Shown: piece after piece, positions 1 through 7,849 of the stretch | Layout of the letters: each line of letters opens with the position of its first letter | Position numbering within the stretch: the first letter of the stretch is position 1 | DNA from: Tengunoibacter tsumagoiensis | Lineage (GTDB): Bacteria; Chloroflexota; Ktedonobacteria; Ktedonobacterales; Ktedonobacteraceae | Assembly: GCF_003967535.1 (NCBI RefSeq) | Contig: NZ_BIFR01000002.1 | Location: 1,116,001 to 1,180,000 of the forward strand | Length of the DNA stretch: 64,000 bases | Direction: 5' to 3' | Program-made: the position numbers and the translations under genes | Notes under the pieces: generated by a model | The model's database searches: none | What the model was told of the DNA's origin: nothing | What the model saw: the letters and a program-made list of their open reading frames with translations, nothing else

Positions 1-513
1 TATGGCGGGTGGCAAGATCCCTATTCTGATCATGTTCTTGGAACCGTTATGAAGAAGCAAATGAGCATGCCGTTTGATCTCTTGTTAGGACGCACAACCT
101 TTGACATTTGGGAATCCTACTGGCCGTACCATGTGGACCAATGGCCCAGTGTCAGTACAGCGACCAAGTATGTCGCCTCCAATACCCGCACTTCTAGCCA
201 ATGGCAGCCTTCCGTGTTTTTCGGCGGCGATATTACGGAAAAAGTCAGCCAACTTAAGCAAGAGTCGGGGCCAAATTTGCACGTATACGGCAGTGCGCAT
301 CTCCTTCAGACGCTGATGAAGCATGATTTAGTCGATGCATTCTGGCTCAAGATCTATCCGCTGACGTTAGGGAGTGGAAAAAAGTTATTTACCGATGGCA
401 CCATCCCAGCGGCGTTCAAGATGACGGAGAGCCACATCTCCCCAAATGGTATCATCATCGTGAATTACGAGCGTGCAGGCGCGGTGACAGCCGCAACAAT
501 ATCCGCTTCCTGA
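1..513 (+). CDS. Dihydrofolate reductase/RibD C-terminal family protein (5' partial)
   Basis: The reading frame is open from base 1 and has no start in the window, so the gene begins upstream. An internal ATG at 49 falls after residues that already match the family (a [13 protein letters not shown] stretch), so it is not the real start. The visible part carries the family's [11 protein letters not shown] motif, the FFGGDI segment, the [13 protein letters not shown] block (the 'GSxxL' helix of RibD-like reductases) and the [11 protein letters not shown] segment. The family binds NADPH, and many solo members are of unknown substrate in soil bacteria. It ends just before a strong hairpin. The family call is firm; the substrate cannot be inferred. 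Confidence 0.85.
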   Translation, partial: YGGWQDPYSDHVLGTVMKKQMSMPFDLLLGRTTFDIWESYWPYHVDQWPSVSTATKYVASNTRTSSQWQPSVFFGGDITEKVSQLKQESGPNLHVYGSAHLLQTLMKHDLVDAFWLKIYPLTLGSGKKLFTDGTIPAAFKMTESHISPNGIIIVNYERAGAVTAATISAS

Positions 514-543
514 CATCCCTGAGGTCTCGCGAATCCTCCTCAT

Positions 544-592
544 AACCACATGATACTTGAGCCGTATCTCACGGCTCAAGTATCATGTGGTT
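544..592 (+). terminator. Strong 22-bp inverted repeat after the reductase gene
   Basis: A perfect 22-base arm at 544-565 pairs with 571-592 around a 5-base loop. It starts 31 bases after the stop codon. There is no long T-run, so termination on this strand is likely but not certain. Confidence 0.7.
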
Positions 593-1061
593 GCCCATTG
601 CTGCAATGACTAGAAATGGCGTATCGTCATTCGCTTCTCAAGCCAGTGTCTGGAGGTTCGCAAGGTCAATTCTCAGATTCCACGCTATTTACCAGCTATT
701 TGAGCAATGTTTAACTGAACAACTGAGAGAGAAAGCAATTTTGAGAACAGCTCCATCTGTTCAATTGAATGGATGGAGAACAACAGCCCATGAAATATCA
801 GCAACCTGATTGCGCTTGTCATCATTTCCAGTTGGTTGGGCACTGATAATGCAACTGGGAATCTATTTGGTGTCTGTTGTCTCGTTTGTACATCGACTTT
901 GCCATACTGTCATAAAGTAGAAAAGACGCCCTCTCACTATGGGAGGACGTCTTTTCTACTCTTGTTTTGGTGGTTCTGCCCAAAATCCTGGGATAAAATC
1001 ACTTTTGGGTGGAACCAGTTTTGTTTGAGCGAATGAGATTGGCCAGAAGGGTGATTATTCC
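593..1061. other. Gene-free stretch with a terminator-like hairpin
   Basis: No convincing gene is seen here. Two short open frames (585-809, 836-1036) have no ribosome site, no recognisable motif and odd composition. A second hairpin at 916-960 (13-bp arms 916-928 and 948-960, followed by CTT-rich sequence) lies between the reductase and the convergent NUDIX gene and could terminate either. Confidence 0.5.
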
Positions 1062-1514
1062 TCATTCGAACCGGAGATGGTTTTCTTCATTGCGCTCTCT
1101 CTTGAAGGCGGCCTTCACTGCCACAAGGGGATGGTAATGCAAAGATTGTAATTCCTCCCAGGAAAACCAACGAGGCGTTTTGTCCCCCAGGGACGCAAAA
1201 GGATGATTAGCCTCCGCAGTGACCTGCCCTCCCAGAAGGGTGCCTAAAAAAGTGACGGTGATGCTATGCCAGGGTTGCTCTGGCTTGATAACTTCACTCA
1301 CGTCGAGCAGATAATCGATCGACGCCCGCAGCCCTGTTTCTTCAGAAAATTCCCGAAGAGCGGCCTCTCTCAAAGATTCGCCGAAATCAACTCCACCCCC
1401 AGGGAGATGCCATTGTACTGATCCGACGTCTGTTCCATAATGAGGCACCATAATCAATGTATGCTGATCAAAGACTGCAAGACATGCACGTACTCTGATA
1501 GGAGGATTATTCAT
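1062..1514 (-). CDS. NUDIX hydrolase
   Basis: A 150-residue single-domain protein. The complete Nudix box (G-x5-E-x7-R-E-U-x-E-E-x-G-U) runs from about residue 40 to 62 with all metal-binding glutamates present (REFSEETGL). It is expected to hydrolyse a nucleoside diphosphate linked to another group. The N-terminal strand (RVRACLAVF) and the PRWFSWEEL segment are typical of the ADP-ribose/ADP-sugar-like or MutT-like subgroups. The substrate cannot be told from sequence alone. It stands alone, converging on the hairpins near 916-960. Confidence 0.9.
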   Translation of the reverse strand: MNNPPIRVRACLAVFDQHTLIMVPHYGTDVGSVQWHLPGGGVDFGESLREAALREFSEETGLRASIDYLLDVSEVIKPEQPWHSITVTFLGTLLGGQVTAEANHPFASLGDKTPRWFSWEELQSLHYHPLVAVKAAFKRERNEENHLRFE

Positions 1515-1767
1515 GCTATTGCGGCTCCCTCTCTGGCTGAACCTGCGTTCTCCTATTTTTTACTGACCAGTTTACCATATTTATGCGTACAAAGGCATAT
1601 TTTAAATGAACGGGTACTTCTAGCCATATCTATGCCATTGATTCACTAGCAGACAAATTGAGACGAAGTGTATAGGAAATCAAATAGATATATCTGACTA
1701 TGCAAGCGAGCAAATATATGTCATAATAGGTTGGATTGTCTTATATAACGTAGCATACGTAAAAAAT

Positions 1768-2703
1768 ATGAGGAATAGAAAAACTATGCAGTGCGGTCTT
1801 TGCGGTCATAAGATATCTGAGGGTGAGAGCGTTTGTCCACAGTGTCAGGTATCTGTTCAACCATTGGCTGCCCCTATTGAACAGGGGCAGCCAGTGCCAA
1901 TGGTTAGAACGGCACCAATTCTCCCAGTCTCGCCTAAAAGGCATCTCAATTTCTGGATCTCGCGTATCATAGCCTTGATTATTGTAATCGCGATAAGTGT
2001 GTGTAGCCTCTCTTCCTGTTTGTATTTGCAATACGGCCAGAATATTCAATCATTCATGAACAATCTCAGCAAACAAGTTCAATCATCTCAGCTCTACTAC
2101 GCCTCTACTGATCCACAAACAATCTATTCCCGCGTGACTGGTAAAGCCTCGGATGATACCGACCCATTAAGCGACACAAATGTCAGCTATTGGCATACCA
2201 CTGATCCTGGTGCTGCAGATCAGTCTGCTACCTGCCTGTTTAAGGATGGCTCTCTCCATGTGACTATTCAAACTCCCCAGGCGCTCTTTTATTGTACATC
2301 GGGTCAGGTCTATAAACAATTTGCTTTTCAAGTGAATTATGCAATTCTACAGGGACTGGGTGGTGGAATTGTGTTTCGCACGTCGAATAGTGATCATACC
2401 TATTATCTCTGGAACCTTGATACCAGTGGGGCCTATCGATTGATGGTTATCAGTAACAATCGCCTTGTCTCAGTGTTACTGGAAGGCAAGCATATCTCTT
2501 CCTTTAAGACTGGCTACAATCAGGAAAATGTCCTCACTGTTATCGCTTATGATTCGATGATTCTGCTCTATGTCAACAAACATTTTGTCGATCGTGTGAA
2601 GGATAACAGTTTTGCCAGTGGAGAGATTGGCCTGCTTTCCTATAATGGCGATACTACCACGGATGTAAGCTTTACGAATGCGAAGGTCTGGCTCCTTTCC
2701 TAG
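1768..2703 (+). CDS. Zinc-ribbon membrane protein with LamG/DUF1080-like extracellular domain
   Basis: The N-terminus has a zinc ribbon of two Cys pairs (CGLC and CPQC). A Pro-rich linker and one transmembrane segment near residues 64-86 follow. The outer domain of about 200 residues ends in a concanavalin-like pattern (GGGIVFRTSNSDHTYYLWNL, then VYVNKHFVDRV-like strands and a final DVSFTNAKVW strand). An ATG at 1786 has a better-placed AGGA (1771-1774) than the ATG at 1768, so the true start may be 1786. A close architectural relative lies at 36197, and a tail fragment of another at 35984. Function is unknown; the fold suggests a membrane-anchored binding domain. Confidence 0.75.
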   Translation: MRNRKTMQCGLCGHKISEGESVCPQCQVSVQPLAAPIEQGQPVPMVRTAPILPVSPKRHLNFWISRIIALIIVIAISVCSLSSCLYLQYGQNIQSFMNNLSKQVQSSQLYYASTDPQTIYSRVTGKASDDTDPLSDTNVSYWHTTDPGAADQSATCLFKDGSLHVTIQTPQALFYCTSGQVYKQFAFQVNYAILQGLGGGIVFRTSNSDHTYYLWNLDTSGAYRLMVISNNRLVSVLLEGKHISSFKTGYNQENVLTVIAYDSMILLYVNKHFVDRVKDNSFASGEIGLLSYNGDTTTDVSFTNAKVWLLS

Positions 2704-2709
2704 AATTTG

Positions 2710-3294
2710 TTACTGTTTGGGTGCATGAGCGCCAGGGATGCGAAAGATGGTCTCATGATGAGTATAGAATTCTGTTTTGAGAAGACCAAAGACGTGCATA
2801 TCCTGGCGCACTCCATTATGGATCTCGTGCTGACGAAGAATCCCTTCGCGCTGAAATCCGACCTGCTCCATCAAGCGGAACGAACGCGTATTAAAACTAT
2901 AGATTTCGGCATAGACGCGTTCAAGCCCTCGTACCGTAAAGGCATAGTCAAGTAAGATTTGTAATGCCGTCTTCCCAATGCCACGTCCCCATAGCTGTTT
3001 CTCACCAATGAGGATTCCAACCGCTGCCCGTTTCTCCTCAAGATCGATGAGTGCTAACTGGACAAAACCGATCAGACGCTCGTCAAACTGAATACCAAAC
3101 GTGGCCATATTTTCTGAGGGATTGGTAATCCGCTGCTCATAGATCTGCTGAAAGGCTGCCCGAGACCGTCGTGGGCTCCAACCCGAGAGCATATTGAGTT
3201 CATGATCCAGATCCCAGGTGTACAGTAAAGGGATATCCTCAAATTCCAGTGGGCGAAGCGTAACAGTATTGAGTGAAAACATTTCGTTCTCCAA
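2710..3294 (-). CDS. GNAT family N-acetyltransferase (RimJ/RimL type)
   Basis: A 194-residue acetyltransferase. It begins with the TLRPLEFEDIPLLYTW opening typical of the RimJ/RimL-like group. The acetyl-CoA binding motif A is seen as LIGEKQLWGRGIGKTALQIL (Q/R-x-x-G-x-G/A), followed by the ERVYAEIYSFNTRSFRLMEQVGF region in which the N-R-S pattern is characteristic. The substrate may be a protein N-terminus, an antibiotic or a small amine; nothing here decides it. It converges tail to tail with the zinc-ribbon gene, leaving only a few bases between the stops. Confidence 0.9.
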   Translation of the reverse strand: MENEMFSLNTVTLRPLEFEDIPLLYTWDLDHELNMLSGWSPRRSRAAFQQIYEQRITNPSENMATFGIQFDERLIGFVQLALIDLEEKRAAVGILIGEKQLWGRGIGKTALQILLDYAFTVRGLERVYAEIYSFNTRSFRLMEQVGFQREGILRQHEIHNGVRQDMHVFGLLKTEFYTHHETIFRIPGAHAPKQ

Positions 3295-3303
3295 TTTTTT
3301 ACG

Positions 3304-3397
3304 GCTATTGTATCAGAATAATTCCTGAATATGCGAGTGTTTCAGTGGGAGGTATGAACAGACGCTATTAAGAAGAACGGGTCACTACAAGCGAGAC
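3304..3397. repeat. 94-bp direct repeat, copy A (fabF 3'-end remnant)
   Basis: This stretch aligns without gaps to 7756-7849 at roughly 80% identity by eye. Copy B contains the end of fabF; read on the minus strand, copy A gives a decayed version of the same tail (VSLVVTRSS then stop, against VSLVLTSPS). The pair brackets the ABC exporter and the macro-domain gene. Confidence 0.75.
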
Positions 3398-3431
3398 CTT
3401 CTTTTAGCCAAATAATGTTTTCTGATTCTCG

Positions 3432-5195
3432 TCATTCCGACCCCTGCCAGATACACTGCATCTCTTGACTGGTCGTGAGTAATTGTTCAAGTGAGCCAGT
3501 AGCTTCAATCCGCCCCTGTTTCAAGACGATGATCTGATCAGCCCGCTGCAGGACCGAGCGGCGGTGTGAGACGGTGATGCAGGTCTGTGTTCTGGTTGCT
3601 CTCAGCCGATCCCAGAGGAGTTGCTCTGTCTCAACATCAAGAGCGCTGGAGAGATCATCACACACGATCAATGCAGGCTGACGAACGAGCATACGTGCCG
3701 CGGCCACGCGCTGGATCTGACCACCGGAAAGCTTCACCCCTCGCACCCCAATACGTGTATCCAGCCCATGCTCAAGTGCCGCAATATCGTGATCCAGAAC
3801 AGCGGTATGGATGGCTGCCTGGAGCTCATTGGTGTGCTCGGGGAGACCGAGCAGGATATTCTCACGTATGGTGTCACTAAAGAGGTGAGGAACCTGGGCA
3901 GTGTAGGCACTGCGTCGCGGGATGAAAAATGCAGCTGCGTCTGCAATAGAATGATCGTTCCAGGTGATCTCGCCTGCATCGGCTCTCACCAGACCGAGGA
4001 GCGCGAGCAAAAGTGTTGTCTTGCCCGCGCCGATACGCCCGGTAACCACGGTCAACGTCCCACCCTCAATGCAGATAGTGATATCTGCAATCCCTCTGCC
4101 TGTCTCAGGATAACGATAGCACAGATCACGCACGATCAGTCGCTGCAAGGGAGGGACAACTGGCTGGAGCGCAACAGGTTGCTCTGGCTCCTCATCAACC
4201 TCATCATGCATATGAAGGTCATGATGTGCCACCAGCAGGTGGCTCGGCGCGCCCTGGAAGACATTGACCATCCGCTCAAAAGAGATGCGTGCCCGGGTCT
4301 GCTCAGCAAGTATGCTGCCAATATCGGTAAAGAAATCGCTAACAATGGCCAGATACGTGAGAAAGATAACCAGATCACCGGGGCGGAGCTGACCCGCTGT
4401 CTGTGAGAGCGCAGCGAGGACCAGAATCAGTGCCGTACCGATATCACCCACATTGCCAAAAAGGGCATCCAGAGCACCTGAGAGCAGGCGATCTTTCACC
4501 ATCGAGGCACGACGCTGCATGTTCAGTGCGTGAAAGTGAGCAATCACGTGCGGTTCTGCTCCCGCAACCTGGATGGCCTGGACCGCCCCGAAGATCTCGC
4601 CAATGGCTCCCGTCACATTACTGGTCGCGGTACGGCTGGCCCTGCGATACTTCTCCAGACCCTTCTGTGCTTGCCGTGCCAGTACGACGATACAACAAAG
4701 CGGGAGAAAAACGAGGAGCGTGATGAGCACATTGACCCGCAACAGGATGATGAAGACAACAGAGGTATACACGATGAGCGCGCAGGTTTCTCCGAGATGG
4801 CCGAGCAGATCTACCACAATGGCCGTATCGTCGCGAAAAGAGCTGATTGTGTTGCCAAGCGAATCGAGGAGAGCCTGGGCTCCAGGTCGCTCCAGGATGT
4901 GCTTGAAAAGATTGTGCTGCAACAGGGCTTGTGTGCTAAAATCGAAGCGGATCGTACCAGATGTTCCGAAGTTGACGACAATGAGACGGATGGCGATCGC
5001 AACCAACCAGGGAAGGAAGAGCATAAACAGCGCAGGTGTCACCTGCGTATGTTGGGGGAGCATGTTGAAAAACGCCTGGATCATCAGGCCAAAGACGATG
5101 CGCTCACCATAGCAGACGAGCATGATGAGCGGCCTGCAGACAGCGCTGACGGGACGATAGCAGACCAGTCGCCACAAAAAGCGCACATTCCTCAT
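3432..5195 (-). CDS. ABC exporter subunit A (fused membrane and ATPase domains)
   Basis: A 587-residue half-transporter: a six-helix exporter domain in the first 310 residues, then an ATPase domain. Walker A is GRIGAGKT (386-393), the signature LSGGQ is at 489-493, and Walker B ends ALIVCD (508-513). The catalytic glutamate after Walker B is aspartate (D514). The start ATG overlaps the stop of the upstream partner gene by four bases (ATGA), so the two are co-translated. With its partner it should form a heterodimeric type IV (exporter) transporter for an unknown substrate. An acidic, His-rich insert (HHDLHMHDEVDEEPE, about residues 324-338) lies between the two domains. Confidence 0.93.
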   Translation of the reverse strand: MRNVRFLWRLVCYRPVSAVCRPLIMLVCYGERIVFGLMIQAFFNMLPQHTQVTPALFMLFLPWLVAIAIRLIVVNFGTSGTIRFDFSTQALLQHNLFKHILERPGAQALLDSLGNTISSFRDDTAIVVDLLGHLGETCALIVYTSVVFIILLRVNVLITLLVFLPLCCIVVLARQAQKGLEKYRRASRTATSNVTGAIGEIFGAVQAIQVAGAEPHVIAHFHALNMQRRASMVKDRLLSGALDALFGNVGDIGTALILVLAALSQTAGQLRPGDLVIFLTYLAIVSDFFTDIGSILAEQTRARISFERMVNVFQGAPSHLLVAHHDLHMHDEVDEEPEQPVALQPVVPPLQRLIVRDLCYRYPETGRGIADITICIEGGTLTVVTGRIGAGKTTLLLALLGLVRADAGEITWNDHSIADAAAFFIPRRSAYTAQVPHLFSDTIRENILLGLPEHTNELQAAIHTAVLDHDIAALEHGLDTRIGVRGVKLSGGQIQRVAAARMLVRQPALIVCDDLSSALDVETEQLLWDRLRATRTQTCITVSHRRSVLQRADQIIVLKQGRIEATGSLEQLLTTSQEMQCIWQGSE

Positions 5196-6937
5196 GCTAA
5201 AACCTCCTCCAGGCCAACTTGTAACAGGTGAAAGAAACGCGAAGAAACATCATGTGCGAGCTTATCGTAAGAGCCATATTCGAGCACTGCGCCATCTTCC
5301 AGAATGAGAATCTCATTGGCCCGTTGGATAGTGCTGAGACGATGGGCGATCACGATGGCCGTACGACCGTCGAATAATGTGTCTAGCGCTTTTTCCAGCA
5401 GCGCTGCTGTTGCTGGATCAAGACGAGACGAGGCTTCATCCAGAATAATGATCCCTGGATCCTGTAGAAAGACCCGTGTAAATGCCAATAATTGTGCCTC
5501 TCCTGCTGAGAGGGCACCCGTGGGCAGTACCGTGTCCAGGCCTGTCGGCAAGCTCTGGTACCACGCAGAGAGGCCCAGGTTCTCGAGGGCTGTCAGAATA
5601 CGTTCGTCGGAGATCCCACGATTAAAAAAGGTCAGGTTATCACGGACACTGGCCTGGAAGAGTTGGACATCCTGTGTCACCAGGCCGATATGCTGACGGA
5701 GCGTCTGCAGGTGTGTCTGTTGGACTGACACACCATCGAGACGAACACAGCCTTGTTGGGCATCGTACAACCTGAATATCAGCCGCGCGAGGGTTGTTTT
5801 CCCACTTCCCGTCCGCCCTAAAATACCGAGAACCTGCCCGGGTTGGACCGCAAAGGTCAGATCACGCAGCACGGGTACATCACCCTCATAGCCGAATGTG
5901 ACATGTTCAAACTCCAGCGCAAGCGGACCACGCCCAAAGGTCGCCCCTGACCCATCATGCAGCCGCGAAGTGGTAGAGAATAATTCATAAATGCGCTGAA
6001 TACACGCTTCGACTTGTTGGAGATCCTGAAGTTGTGTCTGAATAGTCCAGATTGGTCCAACCAGCATAAAGGCATACGTATACATAGCAAAAATGGTGCC
6101 AATGGTAATAGCGGCTGGATTGAAACTGCGCAGATATGCACCGAGTATCAATGTGAGCACGAGGCTGCTCGCAATTACGGCAAAGTTGACAAGGAATATC
6201 CTGGTTTCGCTCATACGTGCCTTGTAGGTGATAGGAAACCAGGTATGGAACTGCCGCAGAAAACGACGCAGTACCGTTGTAGTGGCCCCATTGGCGCGGA
6301 TCTCGGCTGTTCCCTCCAGCCGTTCGCCCAGGAAACCATAGAACTCTGCGCTGGCTTGCCGTTGAGCTACCCAAAGAGGGATGAGACGTCGGCGCATCAC
6401 CATCAACATACTGAGAAAAATAAGCGCATACACACTTGCTCCCAATCCTGCGCGCCAATCAATCCGAAAGAAGATCGCCAGGATACCACACAGCAAAAGG
6501 ATGTTGCCGCCGAGCTGAATAATGAGGCGCGAAAAAAAATGAGAGAGCGTATCGACATCGCCATCAATGCGTTCAATCAACTCGCCAGGGGACCGTTCTT
6601 TGTGAAAAGAGAGGTCTAGCGACAAACAATGCGCCACCAGATCAGTACGTAACTGGTTCGTTGCCGTCCAGGCAATAGATTCACCCAGATAGCTATCTGC
6701 GACTGCGATCCCCTGATTGAGCAGGGCAAAGCCAATAAACGAGCAGGCTATTAAGAGGAGGGTCAGTGAGACACCATGTGCCAGGGCTGTATCGATAAAG
6801 AGCTTCAGAAGCTGTGGCTTGAGTAATTGCAAGCCAGCATTTCCAAACAAGAAGAGAGCCAGAAAAAGACTCCCCACCCATTGTGGTCTGAGATACCTTG
6901 CAAGAAGCGCAAAGTAGCGCCTGAGCAGAACAAGCAC
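5192..6937 (-). CDS. ABC exporter subunit B (fused membrane and ATPase domains)
   Basis: A 581-residue half-transporter of the exporter fold. It has a six-helix membrane domain to about residue 310, Walker A GRTGSGKT (374-381), a signature reading LSAGE (476-480) instead of LSGGQ, and Walker B IIILDE (496-501) with the catalytic glutamate intact. It is the first gene of the two-gene operon and overlaps the next by four bases. The altered signature faces the altered Walker B of the partner in a heterodimer, so one of the two ATP sites should be degenerate, as in known asymmetric exporters. The substrate is unknown. Confidence 0.93.
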   Translation of the reverse strand: MLVLLRRYFALLARYLRPQWVGSLFLALFLFGNAGLQLLKPQLLKLFIDTALAHGVSLTLLLIACSFIGFALLNQGIAVADSYLGESIAWTATNQLRTDLVAHCLSLDLSFHKERSPGELIERIDGDVDTLSHFFSRLIIQLGGNILLLCGILAIFFRIDWRAGLGASVYALIFLSMLMVMRRRLIPLWVAQRQASAEFYGFLGERLEGTAEIRANGATTTVLRRFLRQFHTWFPITYKARMSETRIFLVNFAVIASSLVLTLILGAYLRSFNPAAITIGTIFAMYTYAFMLVGPIWTIQTQLQDLQQVEACIQRIYELFSTTSRLHDGSGATFGRGPLALEFEHVTFGYEGDVPVLRDLTFAVQPGQVLGILGRTGSGKTTLARLIFRLYDAQQGCVRLDGVSVQQTHLQTLRQHIGLVTQDVQLFQASVRDNLTFFNRGISDERILTALENLGLSAWYQSLPTGLDTVLPTGALSAGEAQLLAFTRVFLQDPGIIILDEASSRLDPATAALLEKALDTLFDGRTAIVIAHRLSTIQRANEILILEDGAVLEYGSYDKLAHDVSSRFFHLLQVGLEEVLA

Positions 6938-7066
6938 ATTCTTCTCCTATAAGTTGATTGAGGGTTCTATCTACAGGTATGACAAAAGAAAACTGCCCTT
7001 TGCAAGTATAGACTCAATACCAGCAAAAAAATCGTCCATTTGCACGATGCCAAAAGCATGTAGCTG

Positions 7067-7075
7067 TGATATACT
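7067..7075 (+). promoter_or_regulatory. Extended -10 promoter upstream of the macro-domain gene
   Basis: TGATATACT fits the TGn-TATAAT-like extended -10. No clear -35 is seen at 17 bases. It would start a transcript about 110 bases before the macro-domain ATG. The same TGnTATACT form recurs in the CRISPR leaders. Confidence 0.45.
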
Positions 7076-7116
7076 ATGGGTGTAAGGAAAGATCTACTGG
7101 ATGAGGAGTGAAAAGG

Positions 7117-7191
7117 ATGTTTTGTAACTACCTTGACCCGGTCCCCCTTGCCTGTGGCATGGAGGTCCCTTTGTTCACAGATATGAGGTGA
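7117..7191 (+). CDS. Possible 24-residue upstream ORF
   Basis: An ATG with GAGGAG about nine bases upstream opens a 24-codon frame (MFCNYLDPVPLACGMEVPLF...) whose TGA sits three bases before the macro-domain ATG and overlaps that gene's AGGTGA ribosome site. This is either a coupling leader peptide or chance; no homology is known to me. Confidence 0.3.
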   Translation: MFCNYLDPVPLACGMEVPLFTDMR

Positions 7192-7194
7192 TGT

Positions 7195-7662
7195 ATGGCA
7201 ACGCTCTCTTATCGCAAAGATGACATCTTCAACTCAGCAGCCCAGGTGATTGTTAATCCTGTGAATTGCAAGGGTCACATGGGGAAAGGTCTTGCGCTGG
7301 CTTTTAAACAAAGATATCCAGACATGTTTGCCGTCTATCAACAAGAGTGCCGCGAGGGGAAACTGCGCATTGGCCAGCCGAGCCTCTACAAAGCGAGTAC
7401 GCCCTGGATCCTCAATTTTCCGACAAAAGACCATTGGCGCGACGACTCAAAGGTTGCATACCTTGAGGAAGGTCTTCGGTATGTTGTCGACCACTACAAA
7501 GCGCTCGAGATCCAAAGTATTGCCTTTCCTAAGCTGGGAGCAGGGCTGGGCAACCTCTCTTGGAACGTGGTCGGACCGCTTATGGTCACATATCTCAGCC
7601 TGGTAGACAGTGATGTCTTCATCTACATAAGCGAGGAAGATCAAGAATACCTCCTGAAGTAA
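7195..7662 (+). CDS. Lone macro-domain protein (ADP-ribose binding/hydrolase, DarG/TARG1-like)
   Basis: A 155-residue stand-alone macro domain. The ADP-ribose loop is clear as VNPVNCKGHMGKGLALAF (about residues 20-37), with the second loop FPKLGAGLGNLSW near residues 108-120. This spelling resembles the DarG/ALC1-TARG1 branch, whose members remove ADP-ribose from DNA or glutamate residues. In DarTG systems the macro domain antitoxin is paired with the DarT transferase, but no DarT gene is seen beside it, and the C-terminal extension of DarG is absent. It may be an orphan antitoxin or a housekeeping de-ADP-ribosylase. The start has AGGTGA six bases upstream region and is well supported. Confidence 0.88.
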   Translation: MATLSYRKDDIFNSAAQVIVNPVNCKGHMGKGLALAFKQRYPDMFAVYQQECREGKLRIGQPSLYKASTPWILNFPTKDHWRDDSKVAYLEEGLRYVVDHYKALEIQSIAFPKLGAGLGNLSWNVVGPLMVTYLSLVDSDVFIYISEEDQEYLLK

Positions 7663-7755
7663 CTTCCCTCACGTCGTGGCAATGTCTCGCAATTGTCGCT
7701 ACCTGAGCGAAACCTGAGTAGTGACGATGTTTTTTGCTCGTTAAATATGTTTGCA

Positions 7756-7849
7756 GCTATCATATCAGAATACTTCCTGAATACGCGAGCGTTTCAGTGG
7801 AAGGGATGAACAGGCTCTGTTAAGAAGGACTGGTCAATACCAGGGAGAC
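7756..7849. repeat. 94-bp direct repeat, copy B
   Basis: Aligns without gaps to 3304-3397, with an offset of 4,452 bases. The right third is the coding 3' end of fabF and the rest is its downstream sequence. This makes B the likely parent and A the derived copy. Confidence 0.75.

Noticed and set aside
585-1036. Two short plus-strand frames
   Set aside because: No ribosome site, no family pattern, and they overlap terminator hairpins.
4530-5231. Long plus-strand frame opposite the ABC exporter gene
   Set aside because: A shadow of the minus-strand coding sequence; charged, repetitive composition and no start signal.
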